A stretch of 64,000 nt of DNA, from positions 3,579,501 through 3,643,500 of the forward strand of contig NZ_CP012643.1 in NCBI RefSeq assembly GCF_001310085.1. Direction: 5' to 3'. Numbering within the stretch: the first letter of the stretch is position 1; each line of letters opens with the position of its first letter. The position numbers and the translations under genes were made by a program. Source of the stretch: Rufibacter tibetensis (GTDB taxonomy: Bacteria; Bacteroidota; Bacteroidia; Cytophagales; Hymenobacteraceae). The notes under the pieces are model-generated. The model was not told the DNA's origin, searched no databases, and was given only the letters and a program-made list of their open reading frames with translations. Shown here piece after piece: positions 9,348 through 18,217 of this stretch.

Positions 9348-10664
9348 ATGAAAAACATAAGAACATATTTAAAGATAGGGGTACTGGCCTGCAGTCTGTT
9401 GGTGACCAGCGGCTGTGAGTTGGACATCCCCAATCCCAATGCCGCCAGTGACCTGGAGGTGCTGACTTCTCGTGAAGGTATCATTGCCTACAGCGTGGGG
9501 CTGCGCCAGTTCTACTCCACCGCAGGAATTGAAGCAGCTTACCTCTACCCTGCGGTAACCGGGCGTGAGCTGAAAGGGATAGCTACCTTCACCAATATCC
9601 TGGAGTTAGAGGCGGGAGGTTCTGCATTGCCCACGTTTAACGGCAATATTCTCAATATCTGGTCCAGAATGCAGCGCACCATGAGCATGAGCGAGCAGAT
9701 CCTGGAGAGTGCACCTACCATAGAAACCCTGACCGGTGGCACCCTGAGTGGAATTCTGGCTCAAGCGCACCTCTTCAAAGCCATGGCACTGGGTACGTTG
9801 GCACTTTCCTTTGAGCAAGCTAATACAGAAACAAGTAGGACCGGGGCTGTAACCTTCAAGCCAAGGGCTGAAGTACTGGCCGCTGCCATCTCGCATTTAG
9901 AGGAAGGAATTGCATTACTGAACGCCACTCCTGCCTCGCAGGAATTTACCACCCTGGTGGCTGGAACGGCTTTTGACCTGAAGAATACGCTCTATGCCTA
10001 CAATGCCCGGTTCAACCTGTTTGCCGGGAACTATGCGGCAGCTCTTACCAACGCCAACCTGGTAGACCTGACCAAGAAATCAGAGTACGTGTACAGCACC
10101 CTAAGCCCGAATCCTATTTATAACACAATCTTTGTCCTGAACTACTTCAGGCCCCGTGACCGGTTTGGTTTGCCACAGGAGTTGTTTGAAACCGGAGATG
10201 CCCGCTACAATTTTTACCTGACTACCCCAGATGCGGTGGTGAACGGGGACCCGGTGAAAACATTACGCGGCTTCTTCTCAACCCTAACGTCTAATATTCC
10301 GGTGTACCTCACAGATGAGATTAAACTGATCAAAGCCGAGGCTATTCTAAGAAGTAACGGTAACCTGAACGAAGCCCTTGCCCAGATTAACCAGGTCAGA
10401 ACCCAAACGTCAGGCGATCCATTTGGCATACATGCTGGGTTGCCCGCCTACAGCGGACCCGTTACCCGAGAGGCTTTGTTGTTAGAGGTATACAAACAAC
10501 GATCCGCCGAACTGTACCTGACGGGGCTGAAATGGGAGGACAGTCGCAGGTTCAACCGTCCTGGCCCCCCCACTTCCACCGCAGAACGCAACCGGAATTA
10601 CTACCCGTACCCAGATCAGGAACGGTTAAACAATCCTAATACCCCAGCTGACCCAGCTATCTAA
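9348..10664 (+). CDS. SusD/RagB-family nutrient-binding outer-membrane lipoprotein
   Basis: 438-residue surface lipoprotein that caps the SusC-type channel encoded just upstream and captures substrate. The signal peptide ends in a lipobox with Cys23 (LVTSGC), followed by a Pro/Asn/Asp-rich linker. The helical body and the C-terminal segment with RxxELYLTGLKWEDSRRF and closing PYPDQERLNN are typical of SusD proteins. Spacing and direction mean co-transcription with the transporter; a long palindromic terminator ends the pair. Substrate unknown. Confidence 0.94.
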   Translation: MKNIRTYLKIGVLACSLLVTSGCELDIPNPNAASDLEVLTSREGIIAYSVGLRQFYSTAGIEAAYLYPAVTGRELKGIATFTNILELEAGGSALPTFNGNILNIWSRMQRTMSMSEQILESAPTIETLTGGTLSGILAQAHLFKAMALGTLALSFEQANTETSRTGAVTFKPRAEVLAAAISHLEEGIALLNATPASQEFTTLVAGTAFDLKNTLYAYNARFNLFAGNYAAALTNANLVDLTKKSEYVYSTLSPNPIYNTIFVLNYFRPRDRFGLPQELFETGDARYNFYLTTPDAVVNGDPVKTLRGFFSTLTSNIPVYLTDEIKLIKAEAILRSNGNLNEALAQINQVRTQTSGDPFGIHAGLPAYSGPVTREALLLEVYKQRSAELYLTGLKWEDSRRFNRPGPPTSTAERNRNYYPYPDQERLNNPNTPADPAI

Positions 10665-10703
10665 AAACAAGAAGAGCGGCCTTAAGGCCGCTCTTCTTGT
10701 TTT
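10664..10703. terminator. Perfect 40-bp palindromic terminator after susCD
   Basis: Two 20-nt arms (10664-10683 and 10684-10703, core AGAGCGGCC) form an uninterrupted palindrome that begins in the SusD stop codon and ends in TTTT. Flanking A and T tracts make it look usable from either side, though only the plus-strand operon clearly runs into it. Confidence 0.88.
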
Positions 10704-10838
10704 GGATGTGTTTTGGTGAAAAATGCCTTGAAGCATAAATCTTGAATTTGTAAATGAATAAAGAAAACCTCTATAACTAACATTCCTTCATAGCATCCGC
10801 GTGATGCAGAAGTTAGTGGCTAAGCGGTTTTTGATACG

Positions 10839-11354
10839 TTAGTAAAAATGGTTAGAGTGTCTATATTTTTGACTTCCCCTGTTCTTTATTTCATTTCCTA
10901 CTAGGTAGCCCATGGTTAATCCATGTAACACACCATAAATGGTGTACTGAGGAAGTCCAAAAAGCAACCATCCAATGATGACAGACCAAAAACCATATTT
11001 TTGAAAGGGACCCGTACTTTCTACTGCTGCGAATAACATTGAACTCAAGAACAAGATCAACCAAAGCGATAGCAATGTTAAGGCACCAATAAAGAAACTT
11101 GACCTCTTGTGTTCAACTATCTGCTTTTCAGCAAACCTACCTAGAAAATAAATAGAAACAATACCCACAAGGGTTTGAATAAATACGAAGAGTTTGTTCT
11201 CTCTTATGGCCTCTAATAAGTTAATGTAAAAGGTGAAACTACTACTTTTTGTGTCCATGAAGAGTTGAAGAATCAAATCAACAATCAAGGGCGTAATCAA
11301 GAATATCGCAATAGAGAGTATGCAATATTTTAGAAGTACAGGTCTCCCTTTCAT
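10839..11354 (-). CDS. Hypothetical four-helix membrane protein
   Basis: 171 residues, not recognised. Four hydrophobic segments are visible (about residues 10-31, 54-72, 85-108 and 122-150), so it is an inner-membrane protein with a short basic C-terminal tail. No catalytic motif is seen. Its DNA is clearly more AT-rich (roughly 35-40% GC) than the adjacent genes (about 50%), which suggests acquisition from elsewhere. It lies between the susCD terminator and the S9 peptidase. Confidence 0.6.
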   Translation of the reverse strand: MKGRPVLLKYCILSIAIFLITPLIVDLILQLFMDTKSSSFTFYINLLEAIRENKLFVFIQTLVGIVSIYFLGRFAEKQIVEHKRSSFFIGALTLLSLWLILFLSSMLFAAVESTGPFQKYGFWSVIIGWLLFGLPQYTIYGVLHGLTMGYLVGNEIKNRGSQKYRHSNHFY

Positions 11355-11395
11355 TTTGAAAGCCTTAGCTTTTAATTTATATCATGCACGCCAAC

Positions 11396-11431
11396 AAACA
11401 GGGAGACCTTGCGGTAGTGGCCTCTCTGTTT
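11396..11431 (-). terminator. Terminator-like hairpin after the S9 peptidase
   Basis: Imperfect 13-bp stem (11396-11408 with 11419-11431, one wobble and one mismatch) located 18 bp past the stop codon of the minus-strand peptidase gene. Confidence 0.5.
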
Positions 11432-11448
11432 CTGGACATGGTATCTGA

Positions 11449-13623
11449 TTACAATTGCTTCGGCTGTAAATACCGTTCATAGAATTCGTAGGTGCGCAGC
11501 ATCTGGTCAATGCGTTGGCGGTTGTTCCCGGCGCGGGTGATTTCGTGTGTGGCACCGGGGTGACGCACGTATTCAACCGGGCGGTTCAGGACTTTGAGGC
11601 TTTTGTAAAGCATTTCGCTTTGAATCACACCGGTACGCAAGTCATTCTCGCCGTGGAAGATGATGAGCGGAGTGGTGATATTCTGCACGTAGGTGAGAGG
11701 TGATTCGCTCTGGATGATGCCTTTGTGCGCTTCTTCCCAAGGATACCCGCCGAAGTAGTTGGGCACCAACCGCCAGGCGTTTCCTTCCCCGAAGAAGGTG
11801 CTCAGGTCATACACGCCGCGCTGCGAACAGGCCGCTTTGAACCGTTTGTCATGACCCAGAATCCAGGAAACCAGGTAGCCGCCGTAAGAACCGCCCGTAA
11901 TCGCCAGGCGTGAGGTGTCGGCCCAGCCTTGGGCCACAGTTTTGTCCAGGGCGGTCAACACGTCACTGGCCGGACCAGCACCCCAATCTTTGATGTTGGC
12001 GCGCATGAATTCTTCGCCGTAACCACCCGAACCGCGTGGGTTAGCATAGACCACACCATAGCCTCTGGAGGTGAAGTACTGGTACTCATGCCACATGCTG
12101 CTTTCGCCAGGGCCCCACATGGCGGTAGGTCCACCATGTATTTCTAACAGGAGCGGGTATTTCTGGCCTTCCACAAAGTTGGTGGGTTTCATGACCCAAT
12201 ACTCTACGATATGGCCTTTGGCGTTGGTGAAGGTGTGTTTCTCAGGTTGGCTCAGTTTCTTTTGGCTTACCCATTCATGGTTGAAAGAGGTAAGACGGTG
12301 TGGCTTTTTACCCTCGGCCGAAGCCGCGTACAATTCATTAGGGTTTGCAACCTCGGTGAGCACGTAGGCCAATTGATCTTTCCGGAGGTCAAAGGCACCT
12401 ACGCCTTTTGTCATGTCAGTGAGGCGCTCCACGGTTTTATTCTTTACATCGGCGCGGTTTAAAAGCACGCCACCGTTAGAGGGAGAGGTGAAGTAAACGT
12501 ATTTCTCATTCTCGCTCCAAACCAGATTGCTTTTGTTGCGGTCGTAAGGAATGGTAATCAGGTTAGACGGGTTGCCGTTCACGGGCAGTAAGCCCAGTTT
12601 AGGAATGTTAACCTCATTTGCGATACTGTACTGGAACGCAAGCCATTTGCCCGAGGGTGAAATGGTGCTGCCAGAGTACGACATGCCTTTTTTGCCGAGG
12701 AGTTGTTTCAGGCCGGTACCGTCTGTGTTGACCAGGTAAATGGCATTTTCCTGCGAGCGGGTAGGGTTCTCAGTTTCATCAGAGGCGGCATCAAAGATGA
12801 TCTGTTTGCCGTTGGGCAGAAAATCAGCGTTGGAGCTGGACACGAATCCGGCGGTAAGGTCTTTGGGAGTGGCGCCGGGTTTGGCGTCAATGATGAAAAT
12901 GTGCGAGAGGTTGAGGGTAGACGAAGTGGTAGACTCCTCCTGGAAGCGCAGTTGGTTGATGACTTTGGCTTTCTGGTCTTTCTCATTCTGGTCCAGGTAG
13001 CCTCTGATCTCGGCCAGGGTACCGTCTGGGTTAGGTTTGGCGGTATTGGTGCGCAGGTTCTCGTTCTGAAAGAAACCCGGCTTTTCATACGACCATTTAG
13101 GCAGATCACGGGTGGGGTTCAGGGTAGAATCAGTCAGGAGTTCGTTCAACGCGATGCCCGAAGTGAAGAGCAACTGCTGACCATTGGGGCTCCAGCGGGG
13201 TTGGCTGGCACCGTATTTAAATTTGGTGAGTTGAAGAGGCTCGCCACCGGCAAAGGAAAGCAGAAAAATCTGAGGCTTGCTTTCTACCACGCGCACAAAG
13301 GCCAGTTGCTTGCCATCGGGGCTCCAGGTGGGCTGGGTGGCGTTGCTGTTGCCGTACGTGAGCTGGCGTGGTGGTTGGCTTCCGTTCGCGGGTTGCAGGT
13401 GCAACTGCGTATTGTACCGGAAATCGTTTTTCTTTTCGGGGTCTGGCTCAATGGTGGTTACCGTAAAGGCTACCTGTTTGCCATCTGGCGAGAGCGCCAC
13501 GGCTCCTACTTGTTTGATTTTAAGAAGATCAGTGACCTGAACCAGGTTGCGGTTTTGCTGGGCCTGCACCCAGGAAAGGCTCGCCCACCACAGAAGAAGG
13601 AAAGCCGCGAGATGTTTGTTCAT
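11449..13623 (-). CDS. S9 family prolyl-oligopeptidase-type peptidase (DPP/acylaminoacyl peptidase)
   Basis: 724-residue secreted serine peptidase that degrades short peptides. Layout: signal peptide (about 1-21, ending VQAQ), a TolB/WD40-like beta-propeller (about 30-430, with repeated LSPDGKQVAF and WSPDGKQLAF blades), then an alpha/beta-hydrolase domain. The catalytic triad is visible: Ser579 in GGSYGG, Asp661 in HGENDLR and His693 in PGATHE. The frame is open 75 codons further upstream, but only the ATG at 13623 gives a signal peptide. Length fits the family. Monocistronic. Confidence 0.94.
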   Translation of the reverse strand: MNKHLAAFLLLWWASLSWVQAQQNRNLVQVTDLLKIKQVGAVALSPDGKQVAFTVTTIEPDPEKKNDFRYNTQLHLQPANGSQPPRQLTYGNSNATQPTWSPDGKQLAFVRVVESKPQIFLLSFAGGEPLQLTKFKYGASQPRWSPNGQQLLFTSGIALNELLTDSTLNPTRDLPKWSYEKPGFFQNENLRTNTAKPNPDGTLAEIRGYLDQNEKDQKAKVINQLRFQEESTTSSTLNLSHIFIIDAKPGATPKDLTAGFVSSSNADFLPNGKQIIFDAASDETENPTRSQENAIYLVNTDGTGLKQLLGKKGMSYSGSTISPSGKWLAFQYSIANEVNIPKLGLLPVNGNPSNLITIPYDRNKSNLVWSENEKYVYFTSPSNGGVLLNRADVKNKTVERLTDMTKGVGAFDLRKDQLAYVLTEVANPNELYAASAEGKKPHRLTSFNHEWVSQKKLSQPEKHTFTNAKGHIVEYWVMKPTNFVEGQKYPLLLEIHGGPTAMWGPGESSMWHEYQYFTSRGYGVVYANPRGSGGYGEEFMRANIKDWGAGPASDVLTALDKTVAQGWADTSRLAITGGSYGGYLVSWILGHDKRFKAACSQRGVYDLSTFFGEGNAWRLVPNYFGGYPWEEAHKGIIQSESPLTYVQNITTPLIIFHGENDLRTGVIQSEMLYKSLKVLNRPVEYVRHPGATHEITRAGNNRQRIDQMLRTYEFYERYLQPKQL

Positions 13624-13747
13624 AAAAGTGAAGGAAGAATGGAACGTGCTTAAAAACAGAAAATTCACTGCCTTAAAGCTAAAAATAATTCCTTCAGGAA
13701 CGCAGGGTTTTGTGATGTACTGGTTGTTCTTAATCCTTTTGTAATAT

Positions 13748-13815
13748 CTGAGGGGCGGTTTCTGTTTAAGAGCTTCTTTTAATAAAAAGGTCAAAAAACA
13801 GGAACCGCCCCTCAG
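13748..13815 (-). terminator. Long-stem hairpin after the GAF protein gene
   Basis: 20-bp stem with one wobble (13748-13767 with 13796-13815, core GAGGGGCGG) and a 28-nt loop. It sits 8 bp past the stop of the minus-strand GAF gene and also lies upstream of the S9 peptidase. Confidence 0.65.
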
Positions 13816-13822
13816 AACAACC

Positions 13823-15049
13823 CTACATATGAGTGATGGGGAATTCAACCACTATTTTACAGGATTTTCCTTCTTCAAAACACTTGGCGTTGATGGTGCC
13901 TTTGTGCTGCTCAATGATCTTTTTGGCTTGGGCCATTTCTTCGCCAGACAAAGCCCCATTACCCGTAGGCTGAATGCTCAGCTTGGCGTACCGCAGGAAC
14001 ACTTTCTTTATATCCTGATCAGATAAATGAAGGTGGTCATAGGTGAATTCCACATGTAGGATGTTATCTGCTTCAAAGATGTCAAGAGCGATGAAGGAGG
14101 AGGGCGGAGAGTAGCTTATTCCAAACTTGATCAAGTTGCTAAACGCCTGGTGCATGAGGGCCGGATCTACCCGCAACACCCTACCAGTAGCCACCATGAA
14201 GTAGATGTCTTGCTGTTTTGCCGCGGCAATGGGTTCAAACTCCTGGACCGTATTTCTGGCTATTTCAGCAATAGAAGCAGGTTCTGGGTGTAGGAGAAAA
14301 GGGTCATCGGCTTGGGAAGACTCCAGCAGCAGGGCCTGGGTGTTATGCACGATATTTTGGCTGTTTTCTTCGGCTTCTGAAAGCAGTTGCTTTGCAGAAG
14401 GAGATAAAGAACTGTCTTTGGCAACTTCCTGTAAAGTTTCTGAAAGTTGCTCCAGGGGCTGCAGGATTTCGGTCACGGCCCCGCCATGAAGTTCATCATG
14501 CTTTCTAACAGATCTAAGGGAGGCTGCCCTAAGCTCCAGTTGCTCTACTACTATTTCGGCCAGGTCCTGTAATACTTCCTTTTCTTTTTCGGTGATGGTT
14601 CTGGGTTTGTCATCAACCACGCACACGGTGCCCAGGTTTAATCCTTCATGGGTGGTAAGTGGTGCCCCGGCATAAAACCTGATGCCACCCTTAGCTTTCA
14701 CATACGGACTGGAAAGCAGGCGCGGTACTTGCTGGGCATCAGAGAAAACGGTCACTCCTTTTGGTTGCAGAATAGTGATGGAGCAAAGGCTGTCTTCGCG
14801 CTTCACTGAGGAAACCTTAAGGCTGCTCAGGTTAGATTTGTACCACACCCGGTCTAAGTCTACAAGCGAGATAAAGGCACTGGATACTTCAAAAACCTTT
14901 TTAGCAAATGCGGTAATCTTATCAAAAAAAGCTTCAGTGGGGGTGTCTAGAATTTCATACCGGTACAAGGCTTTAAGCCTATCCTGGTCATTGGCAGGAA
15001 TGAGCGAATCTGGGATTGCCGCATTCAGGTGTTGTGGTTCGTCGTTCAT
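13823..15049 (-). CDS. GAF-domain protein with degenerate histidine-kinase core
   Basis: 408 residues, cytoplasmic, no membrane segment. Residues about 25-175 are a GAF domain of the kind found before sensor kinases (opening with RLKALYRYEILDTPTE). Residues 184-240 resemble a dimerisation helix pair (HDELHGGAVTEILQPLEQL), and 258-405 resemble a HATPase_c domain. The ATPase motifs are decayed: in the N box (300-315) the expected second Asn is Phe309, the DxGxG loop reads YDHLHL (337-342) and the glycine-rich G2 loop reads TGNGALS (362-368). It is therefore probably a non-catalytic signalling or scaffold protein. No response regulator is adjacent. Confidence 0.8.
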   Translation of the reverse strand: MNDEPQHLNAAIPDSLIPANDQDRLKALYRYEILDTPTEAFFDKITAFAKKVFEVSSAFISLVDLDRVWYKSNLSSLKVSSVKREDSLCSITILQPKGVTVFSDAQQVPRLLSSPYVKAKGGIRFYAGAPLTTHEGLNLGTVCVVDDKPRTITEKEKEVLQDLAEIVVEQLELRAASLRSVRKHDELHGGAVTEILQPLEQLSETLQEVAKDSSLSPSAKQLLSEAEENSQNIVHNTQALLLESSQADDPFLLHPEPASIAEIARNTVQEFEPIAAAKQQDIYFMVATGRVLRVDPALMHQAFSNLIKFGISYSPPSSFIALDIFEADNILHVEFTYDHLHLSDQDIKKVFLRYAKLSIQPTGNGALSGEEMAQAKKIIEQHKGTINAKCFEEGKSCKIVVEFPITHM

Positions 15050-15311
15050 TTACGTTAAAAAGAGAAAGACCTATTTCGGAAGTAACCACTTGCTGAACCT
15101 AAAGTTTAGCCGATTCAGCAAAATATTTGCTTATATATAAGTTGCTCTATCGTTTTACGGGTGCCGTACAAATACAGATAGCAAACTGCCGTTTAAATAC
15201 GATCAAGAACTGAATTAAAAAGCAGCGGTATAGCCTGTTTTTCAGACGTACAGGTTACCCGCTGCTACTAGAATGGAAGGATATTGAGAATAGATTTCAG
15301 CTAATGAAACT

Positions 15312-15554
15312 CTACCGCTTTTGTTTAATCTTTTCCAGCAGTTCCTCGTCTGAGGTTTCTTCCAGCCAGTTGCTGGGCAGTTTCAGGCGTACAGTTTGGG
15401 CCTGTCCGCTGGGGGTGCACACCACCGTTACGGTACCTTCGTCGCTTTCAGATATCTCGGCGGCCTTCTCACCGGCTTTGCCCTGTAAACCAGCATAGGC
15501 TTGCACGCAGGTCCAGGTGAGGTTCTCTTGATCGGTTACTTCGCGTTGAGTCAT
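15312..15554 (-). CDS. Small hypothetical acidic protein
   Basis: 80 residues, not recognised. It has no signal peptide or membrane segment, an acidic middle, a beta-strand-like stretch (GTVTVVCTPSGQAQTVRLKLP) and a charged helical C-terminus (DEELLEKIKQK). The ATG is clear and codon use matches neighbouring genes. It stands alone between the GAF gene and a lipoprotein gene. Confidence 0.6.
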   Translation of the reverse strand: MTQREVTDQENLTWTCVQAYAGLQGKAGEKAAEISESDEGTVTVVCTPSGQAQTVRLKLPSNWLEETSDEELLEKIKQKR

Positions 15555-15715
15555 GTTCTAGAAATTAGGAATGAATTGAGATGTAACGGATTTCAAGAAG
15601 AAATGATGAGGTGAGGAACCCAAACTTTCTTTTTTAAGGCTGATTCTGGAAAAGGAGCTAAGAACTGGTTTGCAGCCCAAGGGAGTTTGAAGTAGGAGGA
15701 AGGTGGCAAGGATAG

Positions 15716-15750
15716 GGCTGGTAGTTCAGACTCAAATTGAACTACCAGCC
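15716..15750 (-). terminator. Hairpin after the lipoprotein gene
   Basis: Perfect 13-bp stem (15716-15728 with 15738-15750, core GGCTGGTAGTTCA) located 26 bp past the stop of the minus-strand lipoprotein gene. No strong T tract. Confidence 0.55.
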
Positions 15751-15776
15751 TTAAGGATAAAATTTCTTCATCAGCT

Positions 15777-16559
15777 TTACTCCGCGAACGGCTGGGCAGC
15801 ACAAGTGCCGTTCCCGAAATTGAGAATGCTTTTCTGGCCGGTGGTCATCTCCATCTGAATTTTGCCTTGTACTGGTTTTAAATTGTCCGCAGCATTGCAG
15901 GTTTTCTTTACCACCACTGGGGTAACCAGAGAGGCTTCAAATGCACCGTTGTGTTTGAAGCAGCTGTATTCACCTTCATAGATTTCCACCACGTCATCTG
16001 AGGTGTCATTAGGGGTACCGGCACCTTCTTTCAGGTGAGTTACCCGGTTTAAAGAGTATCTGTAAGACCCTCCGGTGGTGGGCACTACCTGGGCGTTGCT
16101 GCTCACCATTCTGATCACCGATGCTTTACCGGGTACTTGTATCAACTGGAATGCAAATGCACCTTCCAGCCGGGTACCATTCACTAGGTAGTTATCCAGG
16201 TAAATAATTCTTTCCAGATTGGTATTGTTGCTGGTGAACATGATGATCTTGCCGCTTCTTGTTTTGCCATCTACACAAGGGGAAGTACCGGAGAACGTGA
16301 AGGTGGTTTCCAATCCTTCAGGTGTAGCTTCATTTTGCACCGAAGAGCAGGCTAGAAACCTGCTGCCGTTGGGGTACGTGCCGCGGGCTATTTGCTCCAT
16401 TTCAATGGCAATCTGTTCAATCTGCAGCATAGACTGCCCCCACTCATTTACGGCTTTGCCGGGTTGAGGCTGTGGTTGCTCATGACCATCTTCTGAACAG
16501 GCAAAAGTAAAGAACGCAAGGGCTATGAGGTAAGCCAGGGGTTTCACAAGAGTTTTCAT
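15777..16559 (-). CDS. Hypothetical lipoprotein
   Basis: 260 residues. The ATG at 16559 is chosen because it gives a lipoprotein signal peptide with Cys21 (FTFAC), followed by a Gln/Pro linker (HEQPQPQPGK). The mature part is predicted beta-rich, with four cysteines spread over its length that could form disulfides, and no enzyme motif. It should be anchored in the periplasm or on the cell surface. I do not recognise the family; single-gene context gives no hint. Confidence 0.72.
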   Translation of the reverse strand: MKTLVKPLAYLIALAFFTFACSEDGHEQPQPQPGKAVNEWGQSMLQIEQIAIEMEQIARGTYPNGSRFLACSSVQNEATPEGLETTFTFSGTSPCVDGKTRSGKIIMFTSNNTNLERIIYLDNYLVNGTRLEGAFAFQLIQVPGKASVIRMVSSNAQVVPTTGGSYRYSLNRVTHLKEGAGTPNDTSDDVVEIYEGEYSCFKHNGAFEASLVTPVVVKKTCNAADNLKPVQGKIQMEMTTGQKSILNFGNGTCAAQPFAE

Positions 16560-17112
16560 ACACGTAAAAGGAATTAAGTTGACTGATTCAGGATGAAGAC
16601 GGGTGCCTTTCTGGGGGCTGTAGTCTGCTTCATTTCCCACTATCTGACAGGAACTTAGAATGCTGCCCCTATTCACTTTCTCCTTTTCGGGCTGTAAAGC
16701 TACTTTTCAGGAATTAAGCCGGAAATAGGGGTGCCCAACTGGAAGGTTGATTTCTGAAGGTGTAGGGTAGGGCCCATCCGCATGAGGTGATTTCGATATA
16801 CTGTAACCATGTTCACCTCTATGATAAGTGGATTCTCCCCTTGAGGGGAGATAAAGAGGGGGTGTTTACACAGGAGGAAGCGCATTGATGATTATCACCC
16901 TACCTATCCAATACAACAGTCCATGAAATCTTATTCCTTTACAAACATATTAGTAGGTGTAAACACCCCTCTTCGTGAGCTACGCTCGTTGCCTAAAACT
17001 CACGTTTGGGCAATCCTCAAGGGGAGAATAGCCGGGGCTGAGCCGCTGTAGGTGCTGCTCAGCTTTCAAAATTTATACCTGCAAAGTTCACTTGGCCAGT
17101 CCTAAAACAGAA
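16560..17112. other. Gap holding the first MITE-like element
   Basis: Non-coding interval upstream of the lipoprotein gene and downstream of the aldolase-family gene. Apart from the inverted-repeat element at 16831-17029 nothing recognisable is seen; short open frames here run through the repeat and are not credible. Confidence 0.5.
16831..17029 (-). mobile_element. MITE-like inverted-repeat element, copy 1
   Basis: Left terminal repeat 16831-16869 (begins GATTCTCCCCTTGAGGGGAG, ends GTGTTTAC) and right repeat 16959-17029 in inverted orientation, around an 89-bp centre. The right arm carries about 35 extra bases (roughly 16976-17014), including CGTGAG...CTCACG. The centre, read on the minus strand, aligns with the centre of copy 2 (25887-26054). 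No transposase is encoded, so it would be a non-autonomous element or a REP-type repeat. Confidence 0.7.
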
Positions 17113-17157
17113 AACCCGTTTAGAGGCTGGTTTACCGAAACAGCCTCTAAACGGGTT
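17113..17157 (-). terminator. Terminator after the threonine-aldolase-family gene
   Basis: About 20-bp stem (17113-17133 with 17138-17157, core CGTTTAGAGGCTG) 20 bp past the minus-strand stop. Its stem sequence is nearly the same as that of the hairpin at 49692-49755. Confidence 0.8.
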
Positions 17158-17176
17158 ATGGATCGTCCCTTTATTT

Positions 17177-18217
17177 TTACTTTACCTGCTCAGAAAGGGC
17201 AGTGGCGTCTTGAATGAACTGGTCCACATACTCGTCTGGGGTGGCCCAAGAAGTAATAATTCTGATGGCAGAATAGCCTTCCTGCATTTTCTTCCAGACA
17301 AAGAACCCATACTTTTTAGAGAGTTCCTGGATGAGGGAATCTGGCAGGATAGGGAAAATCTGGTTTGTCTCTGATTGAGTTAAGAAGGTGAACCCTAATG
17401 ATTGGAAGTGTTGGGCAATGCGCTGGGCCAGTTCATTGGCATGGTTGCCCAACTCAAACATAAGGTTGTCTCTTAGCAATTCGGCAAACTGGATACCGAA
17501 CAGCCTTCCTTTGGCCATAAGCGCGCCCCGCTGTTTAATGTAGTATTTGAAGTCTTTTTTGAGAGCCTCATTTGTGATTACGATAGCTTCGCCTATCAAA
17601 CCGCCGCATTTAGTGGCTCCCAAATAGAAGATATCGGTTAAAGAAGCAATGTCGGCGAGGGTAAGGTCATTGCTTTTGGCAGATAAAGCCATGGCTAACC
17701 TGGCTCCATCCATGTATAACAGCAGGTTGTTCTCGCGGCAGAAGGCAGACAATTCTACCAGTTCCTGCTTTTTGTAAATGGTCCCAATCTCAGTGGAATT
17801 GGAGATGTAAACGATTCTGGGCTTTACGGTATGGTACTCGGGGAATTTGTTGATGAGAGGCTTTATATCTTCGGGACGAAGTTTTCCATTTGGGGTAGCC
17901 ACTGTTTCAATCTTGTGCCCAGTTGCTTCAATGGCCCCAGCCTCATGGTTGTTGATATGCCCGGTTTCCGCCGATATGACTGACTCATAAGATTTCATGA
18001 AGGCACCCAGGACAATCAGATTGGCCAGCGTACCTCCCGCCACCAGGTGCACATCCAGGTCTGGCTTACCGCATAGTCCCCTAATTGCAGCTACTGACTC
18101 CAGGGTGAAAGCATCGTTGCCGTACCCGGCCTGTTGGGTAAGATTTGATTCGGTTAATTTTTGAAGGATGTTGGGGTGACAGCCTTCGCTGTAGTCATTG
18201 GTGAAACTATAAAGCAT
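17177..18217 (-). CDS. Threonine aldolase-family PLP enzyme (beta-eliminating lyase fold)
   Basis: 346-residue fold-type I PLP enzyme of the low-specificity threonine aldolase family, which cleaves L-threonine or allo-threonine to glycine and acetaldehyde. The Schiff-base lysine is Lys203 in GATKCGG; Asp170 and Arg173 in YMDGARL are the usual cofactor and carboxylate contacts; the N-terminal NDYSEGCHP is a divergent form of the family's opening motif. Length is normal. It is monocistronic with its own terminator. The Bacteroidota branch is divergent, so activity on threonine is likely but not certain. Confidence 0.85.
   Translation of the reverse strand: MLYSFTNDYSEGCHPNILQKLTESNLTQQAGYGNDAFTLESVAAIRGLCGKPDLDVHLVAGGTLANLIVLGAFMKSYESVISAETGHINNHEAGAIEATGHKIETVATPNGKLRPEDIKPLINKFPEYHTVKPRIVYISNSTEIGTIYKKQELVELSAFCRENNLLLYMDGARLAMALSAKSNDLTLADIASLTDIFYLGATKCGGLIGEAIVITNEALKKDFKYYIKQRGALMAKGRLFGIQFAELLRDNLMFELGNHANELAQRIAQHFQSLGFTFLTQSETNQIFPILPDSLIQELSKKYGFFVWKKMQEGYSAIRIITSWATPDEYVDQFIQDATALSEQVK

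Noticed and set aside
12703..13653. Long plus-strand open frame opposite the S9 peptidase
   Set aside because: It lies entirely antisense to a well-supported gene with signal peptide, propeller and full catalytic triad; its product is low in recognisable features.
13624..13848. 75-codon upstream extension of the S9 peptidase
   Set aside because: It would bury the signal peptide that begins at the ATG at 13623.
16700..16885. Small minus-strand ORF across the left repeat of the MITE-like element
   Set aside because: It runs through the terminal inverted repeat and has no promoter, terminator or protein-like pattern.
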